Shown one piece after another: positions 50,612 through 64,000 of a stretch of DNA of 64,000 nt. This stretch comes from Dipylidium caninum (taxonomy: Eukaryota; Platyhelminthes; Cestoda; Cyclophyllidea; Dipylidiidae). A model generated the notes under the pieces. The model ran no database searches. It had not been told where the DNA came from and saw only the letters and a program-made list of their open reading frames with translations. The stretch spans positions 53,121 to 117,120 of the forward strand of contig QEYB01000459.1 of the NCBI GenBank assembly GCA_017562135.1. Direction: 5' to 3'. A program made the translations under genes and the position numbers. How positions within the stretch are numbered: the first letter of the stretch is position 1; the number at the start of each line of letters is the position of its first letter.

Positions 50612-53600
50612 TGTTAACTGAATAGGCAAGCAATCTGCATTTCATAACCACTTATTAGTGCATGACTGTAATTTGAAATGCAATGCGTTTATGAAACCCC
50701 CCGTCTTCTGTTATGCAGCCAGAATTATTTGCTACAATACCTCAAAATTGTAGTCTTCTTTCCGCCATCAATTAATATATAAACCACCATGGTCCCCGAA
50801 TGACAAAGGTAAATTCATGCGAAATACCAATTAAAAAGTTATTTTGCTGCTTTACAGTAACGTTGATCTCAATTGGGATATCGATGTTCTGGTGAAGCAC
50901 ATTCGCAATTTTTTAAAAAGGTTTGGGGACCATGAAAATCCATATGCACTAGTTAAAACAGGGTAAGACCACTTCCGGACCCCGCTCTACATTTAAGTAC
51001 TCGTGTACTCTTGATCTATTAAACATTTAGGAAAGGCCAAAGGCAGAATCAATTGAGTGGAGCCCTCTGGACAAGGATTCAGGCCGGCACCCAGTTGAAC
51101 ACTCTGAACCGTATCCACTCTTAATGTGACTCGTTGTCAAATCGCCCTCATTGCATTTTTGGACACTAGTAATTAGGCAATTTTTTGGATCTTTGACTCG
51201 ACATAGGTATAACACAAGACAACAATACCTCTTCCTTTTCTAAAATAATTGCATTTATGTTACGAAAAATTAATGTGTTACGACGATATGATAAATGGAA
51301 TGAAGTCAATGGCTCCCTGACATCAAACAACCCGTTTGAAATGTTCAAATGGAAATAACATAATGAGATTTTACCCTTTAAGTTCTTATTACGGAACCCA
51401 CACTTCACATATTAATTTTAGATAATTTTACACATACATGGGAGGCAATATTAAAATGAAACACAGTGAACACCATTGTCATGTTAGTTAGTTTGGCTAC
51501 AAAATCTATTATAATCATTTACGTGAAGAAAAAATAACTTTTTCTCAATAACACTCAGGTAAAAGGGCCAACCATAAACCAAATATAAAAATTTCGAGTT
51601 GAATAAAACCACGATCCTTGGGTACTTTGGCTAACAAAATTTTTGCTGTTTATTTCAACCATCTTGTCCACGAAATCGAAATGAGCAAATCTTCCATTCT
51701 CATTGAAATTACAAGACTCATTAATCTGTAACATTTCCTTGTGGGAAAGTTATGAGATTCAGAACAAATAGAAATTTATCAAGATCCGACGATAGATGGC
51801 ATGAACTAAATGAAAGATTGTGTCCAAAACCCGAAAAAAGAAAAGTGACGCATAAGTCTCGTGCGATAAATGCTAAAATTAGAAAATATAGTATTTTGAT
51901 AGAAACAAGTCAGAGAAACTGTGGAAATAATCCCGAATTAACGGCAATTTAAGAAAACTTAGGATAGAAGAAATATCGCTTAGCGACAAGGAGCATGGTC
52001 ATGAACATTAGAGGCTATAACTGTAAAACAAATGATGGTGTTTTGGGAAGGACATATACACATTTAGAGCTTCAATAAATTTACCAAACTCCTCATCACC
52101 GTATACTAAAATTTTTTGCCGAAACTAAATGAAGAATTTGGGTGCAGGGATAGGACTACATTTGTGGCCTATTCCACCGATCAAGGTGGTACGGCAACCC
52201 ACACGCAGTAGTTCTTTTCCCATATTATCACGATAGCAATAGGACTCACCGAGGAAGGAGAAGAATGGGCGGTTCGTTAAATCAAGCTCGGAGTGAAAAT
52301 GAAAGGAATCGGCGCATATGACGATGATGAGATAAGTAATCCAGCGGGATAGTATCGTAAAAATCCATGGTCAATGTTAGGCAGAGCGTGAAGTGTAGTA
52401 GCTCAGCGAAGGCACATGTCTTGGTGACTGAAATGCACATGCATCGCCGACAAAATTTTGGTCTCTATCTACTTCGCTCTCACTAGCTAACTCCTACCCT
52501 TCTCGCTCACATGTTTTCATTCATTCATTCATTCATTCAATCACCCACGCCCCGTTTTTGCTCGTGCCAACATGCACGCAACGCACACACACGGTCTCTG
52601 CGCAGGCACACGCAATCGTGGTGAGCACCCCTAAACCCTGGCGTTAAGACCAGGCCCATGTACACACACACACAAAAGTGTACGTCTGCGTATGTGTGTG
52701 TGTTGTGTTTGAGTGCGTGCGTGCGCGCGCGCGCCCTGAAAGTATTGATCGGTGGGAGGCAGCGCTGCCGCATTTGTGTATCGAGGTCCCACGTCACACA
52801 AATGCACTCTAATTAGCTTTTCATCGTTCTCTCTCGCAGACTTTACTCCTGACACGATACCTGACACTTGACCCACACTCCCCTTCTCGCTTTGAGGTCG
52901 ATTTCATGGAGTGGAGGAAGTGCCGATGAAGGAGTCGGTGGTTCTGTGTAACGCCCCATGTAAAAACATGTCTTAGAATTAGATGGTATGTACTCGCAGG
53001 GTGTTTAGAAGTTGTCTATTACATTTACGTGTGAATGAATGGGTTTGGAAGCTACTATGTAACCACAAATCCTGTTTACAATGGCATTAAATTGAATGAT
53101 AAGTGAGAGCGACTCCTGACTTGGAAGAGTAGTCTATAAGAAACTAAGCGGAAAATGTTCAGATGTGGGCGGAAGCCAAGAAATAAGTTCTTAAGGAGTT
53201 GTTTAACGTAAAGAACTAAACCGAACACTAATTTAGGCTTTTTGAAATTGAGCTGATTTTGTACTCCATGTACAAATGCAAAACCGTAATTGTCCGAAGT
53301 GAGATTTGTCAAGGATAACAATTTTGTTTGAATTATCGTGTAATATGTCGAATACAGAATGTCAAAATCATTGCCGCCTTGCCTTTATTAAATCATTTTC
53401 CAATTTGTTTTATTTCCTACTTTCACGAAACCCTTCTGGATTTCCAATTTCATACTCAGCCACCATTTTCCCCTCGTATTATACCTACATTCGCCTCACC
53501 CTTTCCATTTCTCAACTCATTGACTAGATACAATTCTGTAAAGAGCTGAAAGATGCTCAGACTCGAGCCCTAGAGGGACAGTTTCGAGTTTCACTCGATA

Positions 53601-56600
53601 ATTATACCAAATAAATGGTCATCACCGTCAATTTGGACAAATTTACGTGGTGAAGGAGAGACTACAAATCAGAACCAAAGGAGGCAAAACTCCACTGGCC
53701 GAGTCCTTGAAAGGACTGGCAGACTAATGACTTTAGGGTCCGAGGTAGATCGTAGGGAGAAAGTAGAGAAGATAGCGTTGTGGCAATGTGAAGTGAATAT
53801 AAGTCGAATAGTGGAGGAATGAATCGGAGGTAGATGGCAAAGGAAGAGTAGATCTGAAGGAAGTACAAGACGCGAATATGGTTAACAGTGATGATAAAAT
53901 GAATGGCCACTGGAATGATTGTTTGGAAAAACATGATTAAAAAAGTCTAGTAAATATCTTCCTGCTTTTGCCTTGTAAAGAAATGAAGCGTTTCATTAAT
54001 GTAAAAAAATTCTTCTTACCCTAGAATCACGTGCTTTAAATGGGGGCATTCATCACTTCATTCCCTTCCATTTATCTCCTAAATCCTATCTTTCCCATAA
54101 CTTAGTATTATCGTGTCAATCAGCGTATGCCGAGCAGGAGAGCCACTTAGAGTTCAACTGCTTAATTTCATTAACCCCTAACTACTATGAGGTGTCATAT
54201 TCAAATATAAGTTCATTTCCATTCCAGATATCCGGCACCACCCAAACGTTCTAAGGAGATCACCACCATTCGGCATTCGCAGCTACATGGGACACCAGTC
54301 CCACGACATCTCACAAATTTGAAGAGTTGATAAGCGTTTTACAGGGGATTCATCTCTTTCAAGGACATATTTTCCAGTGGTGGCTGATGAAAAGAGATAT
54401 CACCCACCCCCTAAACCTAGGGATGAAATTTGTGTCGGTGGCCCCAGGAGACATAAATACTCATTTAAATTGCAAATAACGGTCTTAGGTGAGAGCCGTT
54501 TGCCAGGTGGATGGGAAGGGTATGTCTAAAAGGCATGAAAGCACTTCAAAAGATGCTTAACTTTCGTTAGAGGTTAAGTTACTTAAAAAGATCCTATAAA
54601 CGGATGGTTTTCCAATGAAAACGAAAAGAAAGTATTGCAAAGAGTCTCCCGCCGTTTAGGAGACCTCAGTTTGCGCTATTTGTACTAAAAAGACAAAATT
54701 CTCAAGGTGACTGAGGCACCAGTCGTTAAGTGATATGCGAATAACCTCTAAAGTATTTTAAGACTTCAGTGCAAACGCCGTGCAAATCAACAGCCCAGAG
54801 TGATTCAGTCGCTTCGAACGGTTGAACTTCCACCTTTCTGACCGTCAGAAACACAGGACAGAGGAATGGATTTAGCCCGAGACTAACTGTTGATAGGCTT
54901 AGAGGCAATAACAAGCGAAAGAGATAGTCTACATCCAATCTCCGGAAAACATGCATATAGCGCTTATGAATTTAGCAATATTGAATAGTCTCTTCATTAG
55001 TAAATCACCTTTAGGAGCCAAGAGGCTTCTAGAACATTATAAAGAAGTTTATGCTCTTTTTACCATTCGCCTTCATATGTTGGTGCTAATGAACCATATA
55101 GATGATCAATTTCCTTTGCAAGCATTCCTCTCAACATCATGAACACTAGTTCTTAGTGAAGAAGAATAGAAAATGTGATTGCCTCAAAATTTTCATCTAT
55201 TGCTTTTTGCTTTAGGATAGGACCTTTTCATCGACGTTTCTGGTCGGGATAAAAGTAAGTTTCAAATGTTTATTTATGAAGTCTTTATTAGTTAGTTAGA
55301 GGTAACCGACATAAGCACCAACTTCCCTGATGTCGTTGTTTTATCGCCCTTACACTAAGAACAGAGGCATTTTGAAAGCTCCATTGAAACTAACAAACAC
55401 GTAAAAGAAAGAGCTCTGATAAAGGGTGGCCGATTAAATGTGTCAATTCAGGTTGTACAGTAGTTGCCATAGTCGCGAGGACCAATTCCACCAATATCCG
55501 GTTAGTTTTCAATTAGTCTAGGTGGACACTTTCCTAAATGCCCTGTTAGATGATAGTGCTCGTGGCAAGTACATCCAATTTTTGTCCAATTTAAATTGTC
55601 GTTAGCGTCAGTTCTGGCTGATGGCGAATATGAGCTGCTTCATGGAAAAGACCAAAATACGTCATTCAAATAGGGTATTTAACAAAGAAAATATCATCAC
55701 TCTTAAAAGCAGACTAGTGAACAATCCCTCTATATTTGAGGGGCACAAGAAGTACAACGGTGTACTTTGTCTTCATACATTCGCGATCCAATCTCCTATC
55801 GTAGTTGGCATCTAATTAAAATGAACCGACTTTATATTTGAGAAAATTTGGCATCTTTACTCTTATTCTATTGCTCAATGTTATAGTTAAAATGCAAGTT
55901 GCATGATGCTTTAGAAAGACGCAGCACCCTTTTAACTCCTTGCTGTTTAAAGGTTAAATAGATCTAAGTGGTCTTTTGTAGGTGGAATTTGGTCGCTAGA
56001 GCACTCTATCATGCTGATATCTGTTATGTTATGACGTGGGACGAATAAATTTCGTACGAATAAACCAATGTTAACAAAAATAATGGTAAAAATAAATATA
56101 ATTTCCTTAGAGCATATTAACAAACACTACAACGGTAACTCACTGAATGACTGGGGTAAAATATACCATTATTGTGTGACAGGAAAGGCATGAGTAAAAA
56201 ATTTGGCATATAGAATCGCTTGTTTCTTTCGAGTGAAGGCAGAAGCCTTTGTTACTTTCCTTATAGTACCGATCTCATTTCGACTGTATAAACCGCAAAT
56301 CTTGTGGGTATACAGTTGAAGCTGCAGTTTGGGCAGCGAGTGTTAGCCATTCTAATAAGTGGGTAAGAGTTAGTTGTCTAAGCAAAACTAGTTATTTATC
56401 AACCAGATGAGAGATAAATGTTACATTTTAAATATGCTAAGTAAGAAAAAGTCCCTAATAAGAAGATGAGTCAATAATAAGCAAGAAATATCTCTGAAAC
56501 AAATGTTAGCCGAAACTATTTGTATCTCTCACAAAAAATTTCACAACAGAACGTTTCACTATATATTATTGATAGTTCAACATAAATGCATCTAAGTCAA

Positions 56601-58035
56601 TTTCGTGGAAACATTGTTTTATCAAAATAAGCGATCACGTTTTTGGTACAGCCGGTGGGGCGAAACCCTCAATCAGGCGACATTCAACTCTTAGGCAAGA
56701 TATAGCAGACAATTTTTACCAAGTATTCAATTGATGGAACTACTTATGCGCACATCTCCGAGCCTCATCTGCAGTGACGTGTAGTTACGTACTTGGAGTT
56801 AGTATCCTTTCCACATTTTGTCCTAAAAGTGTGATAATAAGCTACTTTGTCATATGTGATTGCAGAAGAGTGCATAGTACCACCTAACTTTGGGAGCATG
56901 TACTATAGACGAAAAAAAATTCTATAAATTAAACTAAGCACTAGGCCCTATAAGGGCGGGAAAAATGACTTGATGTCCTTCAAAGCAAAATCGACCTGAG
57001 AAAGATTAAGAAAAACGGAGGGAAATCAAATATGTAAATTTATGAGATCACATTTATATATGATATCTAATGAAAGTCTCTGGTGCAGATCAATTATATT
57101 GGAAATATTTTGATTGAACTCAGGATATTGAAGTCAAAACTAGGATCTGCCAAAGCCCACGACGTTTATAATCCGCAGAAGTTCTGCATTAAAGTAATCG
57201 TTAGGTTTGCACGGTGCGAGGTTTCCTGTTTTCAATCTAAAATCCAGCATTCGAGGCTGGTTTCTCACTCTTGACCAATTTTCTTAAGAAGGAAAATACC
57301 TTGTTATGAGCGTCAAACGGAAACCGAAAATCCCGAAGTAAATCCGGAGATAAGTTATGAGGGGCCCTATCAATGATCAACAGGGGCAGATTAAACGACA
57401 GATCGATTGTAGAGATATATGCGTGTAAAATTTGTAAGGAATTCACGAGGAGCCATGATAAAGTTTTCTAATAGTTGGTCACCTATAACAGGTTTTGAAA
57501 AGTAGAACTTCGAACATAGACATTCATACATCCTAAGCGTAGTATGTATTATGTGACTCAATCATAGATTGAAAGGCGTTCACAATATTTTGTCTCCTTC
57601 CTGGAGTCATGCATTGGCGACAGCATTGACTAATGAGAGGGTTCAGTGCTGTTTGTGTGGTGTGACACTGGTCGTGCGGACGCGATGAAGAAATTTAGGT
57701 AATCAACATCAACAATGGAGGCCACTTTTTAGTTTTCTTAATTGCGCATCTTGTAAAATCAACCGAAAAAATGTCAGCAAAGAAAATATACTGAAGAACC
57801 ATTCAGGAGGTTCCGACCCCAGTGTTAATGAATCGAATCCTTCGTCAACGGGGACTTTGCAGTGGTAGTAAAAAACATCAGAAACGGAAGTGCAAAGGAA
57901 AACCTCTTTATCACGAATAACGCTCACATTGGAAGTTCTCGTACTAGGCTTGGTGGCAAATCAATCAGCCTTACGAACGAAAGCATCGATAACTCGAAAA
58001 TCAACCTCCTTCCAAGTGACAGCTGCAGCATTTTG
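50612..58035. other. About 7.4 kb without an assignable gene
   Basis: This lies upstream of both the semaphorin (minus strand) and CAP (plus strand), so it should contain two divergent promoters. Open frames are short and unrecognised. A simple-repeat cluster lies at 52.5-52.75 kb. The 5' exon of CAP may also be here, because the modelled CAP start is not certain. Confidence 0.4.
52512..52735 (+). repeat. Simple-repeat cluster: TTCA units, CA/GT and GC/GT alternating tracts
   Basis: Contains about six TTCA units (52516-52539), a short CA run near 52661-52675, a GT run near 52690-52702 and a GTGC/CG alternating tract at 52712-52733. The last is a pure alternating purine-pyrimidine stretch of the kind able to adopt left-handed DNA. 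CpG is enriched locally. No gene was recognised over it. Confidence 0.85.
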
Positions 58036-59482
58036 ATGAAACAGTCAGTCGATCGGATTTCAACTTCTGACCATTCTGATATTTACAGAAGGCTGGACGC
58101 TGTTGTAAGACGCTTAGAGCGTCTTCTGGACGCAGACGATCTTCGTATGATCACTTTGTTATTTATTGATTTGTAGTAAGTGACGACCATTCAGGAATTA
58201 TCAAATTTAATGGCATTTTGAACGAAAACCTGTCTTATTACCTTGATGTCTGCTCCTCGGTTGGCGAGCCGGCGTTTGGCCAAGCGAAACTCATAAAAGA
58301 GGCTTTCCAAATTTGCCTCGTATTATGCAAATGGCACGCAAATACTCTAAACCTTCACCATATGAAATGAGCAAAATTATGCAGCCACTATCCTCCAAGC
58401 TTTGCGAAATTGCTGTAAGCTTGGCCATGCTGTTTTCTTTATGCTCTTGCTTTCAGGAGGTTGCCAATCGCAACAAATCACATGCTCTTTACCAACCCCT
58501 CGCAACCATATCGGACTCCGTTAGCATTCTTTCCTGGATCAACATGGTAGGCCCAATACGTCTTACCTTTCCATTCAGTCGTGTTCTGCTCTCTTTGTCA
58601 GAGATGTGGAAAATGGTACTAAAGTTTCTGCTAATTTAACCACCCAAATGTACCGCGGGTCGTAAGTGAGCTCATTTTTTGATATATTCACTGTTTTATC
58701 CTAATTATTTTCCCGATTTTCGCGTATGTGTTAAAACAACGGTTTACATAGTGGTAAAATATGCCTCCTACGGCTGAACCGAATATTGTTCGCGCCTACT
58801 TCTTCCTGTTGTAGAATGCCATTGTATGTGGAATGGATGCGTGCGTGGCTGAGGGTGATTTGTTCACTGCGTGAATTGGTGTGTGATTTCTACCCAGTTG
58901 GGTTAGTTTGGCAGCTGTCTGGCGTTCCACCACCCCTAGCGGCGCCAGTACGGACTCCCGTGCCTTTTCACTTGGAGATGAACTCAGACGGGGCCTCTCT
59001 CGCTTCTAACAACTCTACGGTCAGTTAAAGGGCATGCATTTTTCTTTTTGTATAAACATAGTTTGGCCGACCTAAATTTTTTTACAGACGCCGAGCTCCC
59101 AAGATTTATCTTAGGTATTTAATGCTATTTCCACTGAAGTTGTTAAATCCCAACACCCATGATGAACAAGATTTATGAAGATTAGAAATCATCGGTTACC
59201 TGGGTACAGGTTGATGGAGTACGACTTGGTTTTTCTGTTTTTTAACCTACTCACGTTCCATTAGTTGAGAAGAAACGGAATTTTAAGTGGCAGTTGAACT
59301 TATTGTATACCACACTCAAATGCTGTTTATTGGGCAATGCCAACCTATCTTTAATCCAGAGACGCGAATGGAAGCGGCAGGATGGTGGCAAGGCCTTCAA
59401 CCGAGACGCCCTGCTTAGTGATATCTCGCGAACACGTCTCACTCATCTGAAACATGTGGAGGGCTTTTCTTACGATGGTTGA
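58036..59482 (+). CDS. Adenylyl cyclase-associated protein (CAP), N-terminal half, with one-base frameshift
   Basis: CAP recycles cofilin-bound actin in the cytoplasm. Exons: 58036-58144, 58177-58414, 58457-58546, 58579-58661, 58815-59019, 59360 to about 59455 or 59482. Introns are 32, 42, 32, 152 and 340 nt. Seen in order: the oligomerisation coiled segment IYRRLDAVVRRLERLLDAD; the helical folded domain (KFNGILNENLSYYLDV, GEPAFGQAKLIKEAF, then in another frame QMARKYSKPSPYEMSKIM, NKSHALYQPLATISDSVSIL, FVRDVENGTKVSANLT, YVEWMRAWLRVICSLRELV); a short proline-rich linker (SGVPPPLAAPVRTPVP); and a WH2-like actin-binding motif (ALLSDISRTRLTHLKHV). The second exon is 238 nt, and alignment to CAP requires one more base near 58318-58325, so the frame breaks there. 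The C-terminal beta-helix (CARP) domain was not found before position 64000. The start at 58036 is the nearest in-frame ATG. This could be a recent pseudogene, or a functional gene with a sequence error. Confidence 0.82.
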
Positions 59483-62400
59483 CGGTCTTAGCTATCATTG
59501 ATGAAATTGCCAACGGTATCACTGACTGTTAGTCAATCAACACCCTGTACATGTCGATATGGAAATGACTTTTTCAAAATGCTTAACTTGTGTTTATTCC
59601 CCGTGTCTTTCTTATACCTCTCCTCCCTTTCCCACTTCTTCATTTTTCTTCTTTTTTGGAGCATGTTTTTTCATGCATTCTGAGATAAATTCGAATAGTG
59701 CCTATTAATTACGTTGTCTTCTTTCGATGGGAGCAGTGTCGAATAGTACTGGTGTGCTGCCTAATGTGAGGAAATAGATCCGACAAGATGTTCCGGAAGA
59801 CGGGTGGCACTCATATAATTTGAATTGAGGCATGTGCGAAAGTAGAGCTAATCATTGTTCGTCGTGACCACTTTCACTTCAGCGAGTCAGCGAAGGCGAA
59901 GAAGGCAAATTTAAGTGAAACTGATGAGAGATTAGGAGGTGTCATTACCGAAACTTGACATTTTTAGATGACTGTGATTCAATAATGTGTACGAAGTACA
60001 TTGATGGGTGTTCAATTCTGTTCTCACCGTGTTGCTCCTTAAAGGACCAAACACGTGTCACAATCCCTTGATGCACTTTGAAATAGATCGACCACGTGAG
60101 ATGCTGCCATTTTTGAAAAAATAAAACAAATTATTTTTTCGTGCAATCATCAGCAGTCAAAAATAATCCATTCTCTGAAGAAAGGGCGCATGAGGCTAGG
60201 AAGAAAGGCCATTATTGCACCATGAACACCACTTTCACCCAGTCCATGGCTCAGGTAATTGACATTAGTGCATCATTAAGGGTGAATCAAACTTAAAGGG
60301 TGCTTTTCTTCGTGTTTGACACTTCTTTAACCTACCTCATAAAGTGAACTCCTACGACGATACAAAGTTAAAGGGACCAGGAAGCACTAAATGACTGATT
60401 CGGCACGAAACCAAACCACTTCGTTCGCTGAATGCCGTAAACGCTCATTCGATGACTATTTACATATTTGAATTCTACTTGATCCCACATGAAGGCAAGA
60501 AAGTTCTTTTTCCCAATCAGGCAGGTCACCAGTCCGAGGTTTTCCAATAACATTTCGCTCTACCTGTGTGTATGTGTTAATAAGTTATTACCTCAAAATT
60601 CTAGTTTTTTTTGTCATCTTGTCCGCCGACTCCGAAGAGATGAGCTGGAGCACTCTCACCATTCATTGGCCAAAAGAGCTTGCTATGAGAGAAGGATAAC
60701 CGCAATAAAGGTGTAATACGGAATTGGTGAGGCGCGAACTCAGTTTGCCAAGATAATGCGTTGAACAGCTTTTTAAACTTCGCTTCCACATGACGTCAGT
60801 GGGACATCCACCTGTGAAAAAAGTACTTTCTTCACTGATAAGAGAGGGGAGGCTGGGGAGCATCAGAGTAAAAAGCAAATACACAGCACCGCCAAATGTT
60901 TAAATGGACTATAAACGAAGGAAGGGACTTGTGTACATCTAGGCACTCAACAAAGCCGTTACCACCTTTCTTCAACACCTGGTCAAGTATTTAATCGGGA
61001 TTGGGCCCAACTCCTAAAAACCAAACGAGGAAGATCAATTTACACTCATAACTGTCAATATTGTTTTTGTCAAGTAGGTTATCACTCGAAATGGAGTTGA
61101 ACACTTTCTACTGGAAATAATGAGGTTAGATGCAACATTAAGAAAAATAACAACTTGCGCCAATCGAATTGTGCACTCCGACCGGTTTCATTTTCATTTA
61201 GCTCAAATGGTTTACGACAGTTCAACTCAAAAGGTTATCATTCCGACACGAATAAGTAAGGCACCTGGATGATGATTTTTAATGACGCCTGAAGTACAGC
61301 CAGTCATAATTCCATAAAAGAGGCCTAAACGCAACAGCTTGAACACAGTCTGAGTCTATGTTTTAACGCAAGAAACGTTGTCCCACGAATATCATGGGTA
61401 AGTCGGTTTGACTTTAGTTCGGCGAATGCGCTTTGACTTCGTAGTAATTGCTTGGTTGAAAAGGAGAAATTACGGTCCCTGAGTGTTGCCATGATAATAA
61501 TAGAGTGGATTTACTGTGAGGGACTCTTTTCTGGATTTGAGTTTTCAGTTCACATTTGAAAATTGGATCACTCAAATAAACCTTGTCATGACCAAAGAAA
61601 CCCTACGTTCTATTCTACGGTCCGAAAATAATTTAAATTACTCGAAAAATTAAAAGCCATACCCAAAACAGACGTAAGACAAAAGTGACATTTATAATTT
61701 GTCCTTATAGGATTTTACTGCTGTATTCTCAAAAAAAAAGCTTCGCTGTTGAGAACAGACCATGCCGCGGTTTTGTTATGTATCTAAAGATTTCGGTTGC
61801 ATAGCAAAATGATACCTTACCTACAGTCAGACGTGATTACCCGGCCACACTGTTCAACGCTGCCCAAAAGAAAGTAATATCCAGTGGATTCTAGAAATAT
61901 TGGAAAGAGAATAGAGACTGGCAAACCGATTTGGAGAAACAACACTGACGCTAGGAATATTTAGTGCTTGATGTGACTTAGAGCCTTCTAATCCGCCAGC
62001 ATGGCACGATTACGTTCTGAATGGTGGTCATCGCAAGAGCACAATCGCTTTTCTATACTCGAGTAAGGAGCTTGCTGACCATTGTGGGAATGTTCCTTGC
62101 CTGTTGTATTGGTAATCACTGTCCCTCACGCAACCGTAATGGCACGTGTAAATCCTTAAAATGTGGGAGGCGGAGTGACACAAGTGGTTCAGTAAACACC
62201 GCGGATTGGGGAGCCAGTGAAAATAAAGATGTTGAAGTAGTGGAAGAGTCGAACGTGGCGAGAAAAGGTGTGTCTTGCGGTCGAGAGAGCATATATTTAA
62301 TGAGTTTATCTAATATAAATGCAATAGGCTATTGAAGAAGAAACAACACAAAATCTAAAAATGCGAAGATTGAGGCAATTCAATTCAGTCAGCCCAGATA

Positions 62401-64000
62401 GCAACGTGAGGGATTACCCATGGTATTGTTTATGGAAGGGTGGATAGAAGCTTATCTTGCGTAACAAAATTTCTCTAAGCGTAGTTCATTGATACTTCGA
62501 CAAACGCCTCATCTCAGTGTTCCTTTCTACGTAAAAGATCAATCAGTTTAGACTTTCACGAGGCTTACAAATACGCTAGGGGAACGTATTTTAACCTCAT
62601 TGCCGTGCAATACGATACTGTTACTTTTGGCTCAATTGAAGAGCATTGTTTGTGGATTCTTGTCTGCATTTGGTTTGTATGTTTTTGTTTGGCGAAAACT
62701 ACTGATTCCTTGGTTTCTTACTTCCATTTGGTAAATAACTTCCTTGAAAAGCAAGACTAATTAATGTATTTACTGGGAAACCAAGTGAGTTAGTCATATA
62801 TTACCCAAACTTTAGTGTTTACCTGAACAATATGCTTTTTTATCAAAGTAGTACCACCCGATCGGCTTGCAAATTAGAGATGGTTGACTAATGGCTACCA
62901 TCTTCATCCATTCATAACCCCATTTAGGCCTGAAGTCCAGAAATATTTTGCATTAGTTAATTACAAGTGGCTTCTATCTGTTAAGGGATGGAGGGAACTA
63001 GAACCTCTTTGATGGCAGAAATAAATCTTTGTGTTATGGCACAGAAACAAATTCGCATTCTTGTTTAATAGCTTGACGCATGAAGTTAATCATGAATAGA
63101 TTGGTTACTTAGCCCGAAGTATTGAGCATACGCAAATAAATAGGGTTTATGTCACAAGGATATTCGGGAATAATCGTCATAGTGGTTGCCGACTTGATTT
63201 ATACCCATAGACGCCAATAGTACACATGATGCTCTCAGTTCTTCAGGCTCTAAAATCATGCTAGGAGAGAGGAGGGAGCGAAGCGTAAGAGAAATTTTGT
63301 CCTATAGTGTACATAGAGCTTACAGTGAACCTTCGGAGATTTCTAACGTTACCTAGGATTTAAGATAATTAAACATTAAGGAAAAGCAGGTAGGATAAAA
63401 TTAGAACAAAATATTGCAATTGTAAAATCAGAAACAGATGTTAGCTGGAATTGCACTTCACTCGACTACCAGAGTTTTTGCCAGAAAAAGCTTTCGAGTA
63501 ATTAAAGTTAAAGTTGCATCGAAAAAATGAATTTTACTATAGATTGATTTGTCCAAAGTTTTTACTTGGAGTAATAACTCAATGGCGGTTTTCTTTATGT
63601 TGTGTTGACTGCTGAGCACAATACTTATTAAAGTGATTTAAAGTGAAAAAAGAGGCTCCTTTTAGTTTAGCTGTTATAGATAACAGTTAATTCTTACCGG
63701 ACGCAATTTTCATCTTATAACAGGCAATTTTTAGTTTAGAGCTGTGAGAAAACTGTCCTATTATAAAAAGTGCAATGATGGTTCTTCGCCATTTAATCAG
63801 CGTATCATACGAATAAGATTATAGCCTGGCACTTCTTAATGGAATCTTTTATTTGCAAAGCGTATATTCTTTCCCCAAACTTAATCGGCCAAGTTCGCGA
63901 GTAGGCAATTTTCCGAATTACATAGCGACATATGTAAAAACCTTCAGCCAAAAAAGCAAATTAACAAAAAAAGTTATTTATTCTTCCTCTCCCTTTTTTT
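59483..64000. other. No assignable gene; expected location of CAP 3' exons not found
   Basis: If the CAP gene is intact, its C-terminal CARP exons should lie to the right on the plus strand. No frame resembling the conserved CARP blocks was seen here. Open frames such as 62021-62335 (+) have no recognised motif. The region is AT-rich, with no clear repeat or RNA gene. Confidence 0.4.

Noticed and set aside
1..64000. Possible undescribed multi-gene system, CRISPR array, prophage or operon
   Set aside because: The genes are unrelated, intron-containing and on mixed strands, with no direct-repeat arrays or clustered co-functional genes. The sequence does not support such a claim.

Overview
This is a eukaryotic window, almost certainly from a flatworm (Platyhelminthes) and most likely a parasitic one (cestode or trematode). 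The DNA is AT-rich and gene-sparse. Genes are multi-exon with GT-AG introns. Many introns are only 31-38 nt long, mixed with introns of 0.3-3.7 kb, a pattern known from tapeworms and flukes. The sequence alone does not fix the species. There are no bacterial operons, CRISPR arrays or phage genes.

Seven protein-coding genes could be modelled by joining exons whose splice phases agree, and all seven have recognisable families. From left to right: (1) a Slo1/BK-type calcium-activated potassium channel on the minus strand (8272 to 998, running off the left edge); (2) a DJ-1/PARK7 protein on the plus strand (18715-19388, complete, 4 exons); (3) translation termination factor eRF3/GSPT on the minus strand (21937-19998, complete, 7 exons), convergent with DJ-1; (4) a FLYWCH zinc-finger, probably transcription-factor, gene on the plus strand (about 28822-34235, partly modelled); (5) the cilia protein CFAP300 on the minus strand (35441-34533, nearly complete), convergent with the FLYWCH gene; (6) a transmembrane class-5-like semaphorin on the minus strand (50611-38953, complete, 11 exons); (7) the N-terminal half of adenylyl cyclase-associated protein (CAP) on the plus strand (58036 to about 59482), with a one-base frameshift in an otherwise well-preserved exon chain.

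Two degenerate mariner (D34D-type) transposase relics lie at 36808-37654 (between CFAP300 and the semaphorin) and 46386-47172 (inside a 2.2-kb semaphorin intron, opposite strand). A cluster of simple repeats lies near 52.5-52.75 kb. Long stretches (8.5-18.7, 22-28.8, 50.6-58 and 59.5-64 kb) have no assignable gene. A few coding-like fragments in the 23-28 kb stretch are listed at low confidence.

The genes belong to unrelated processes (excitability, redox protection, translation termination, transcription, ciliary dynein assembly, axon guidance or cell adhesion, actin turnover) and show no sign of being a functional cluster. I found no evidence for an undescribed multi-gene system. The points most worth checking are a BK channel whose voltage sensor has lost its main gating arginine, a semaphorin-5 relative with only two thrombospondin repeats and an unusual N-terminus, the CAP frameshift, and several unassigned exon-like segments.
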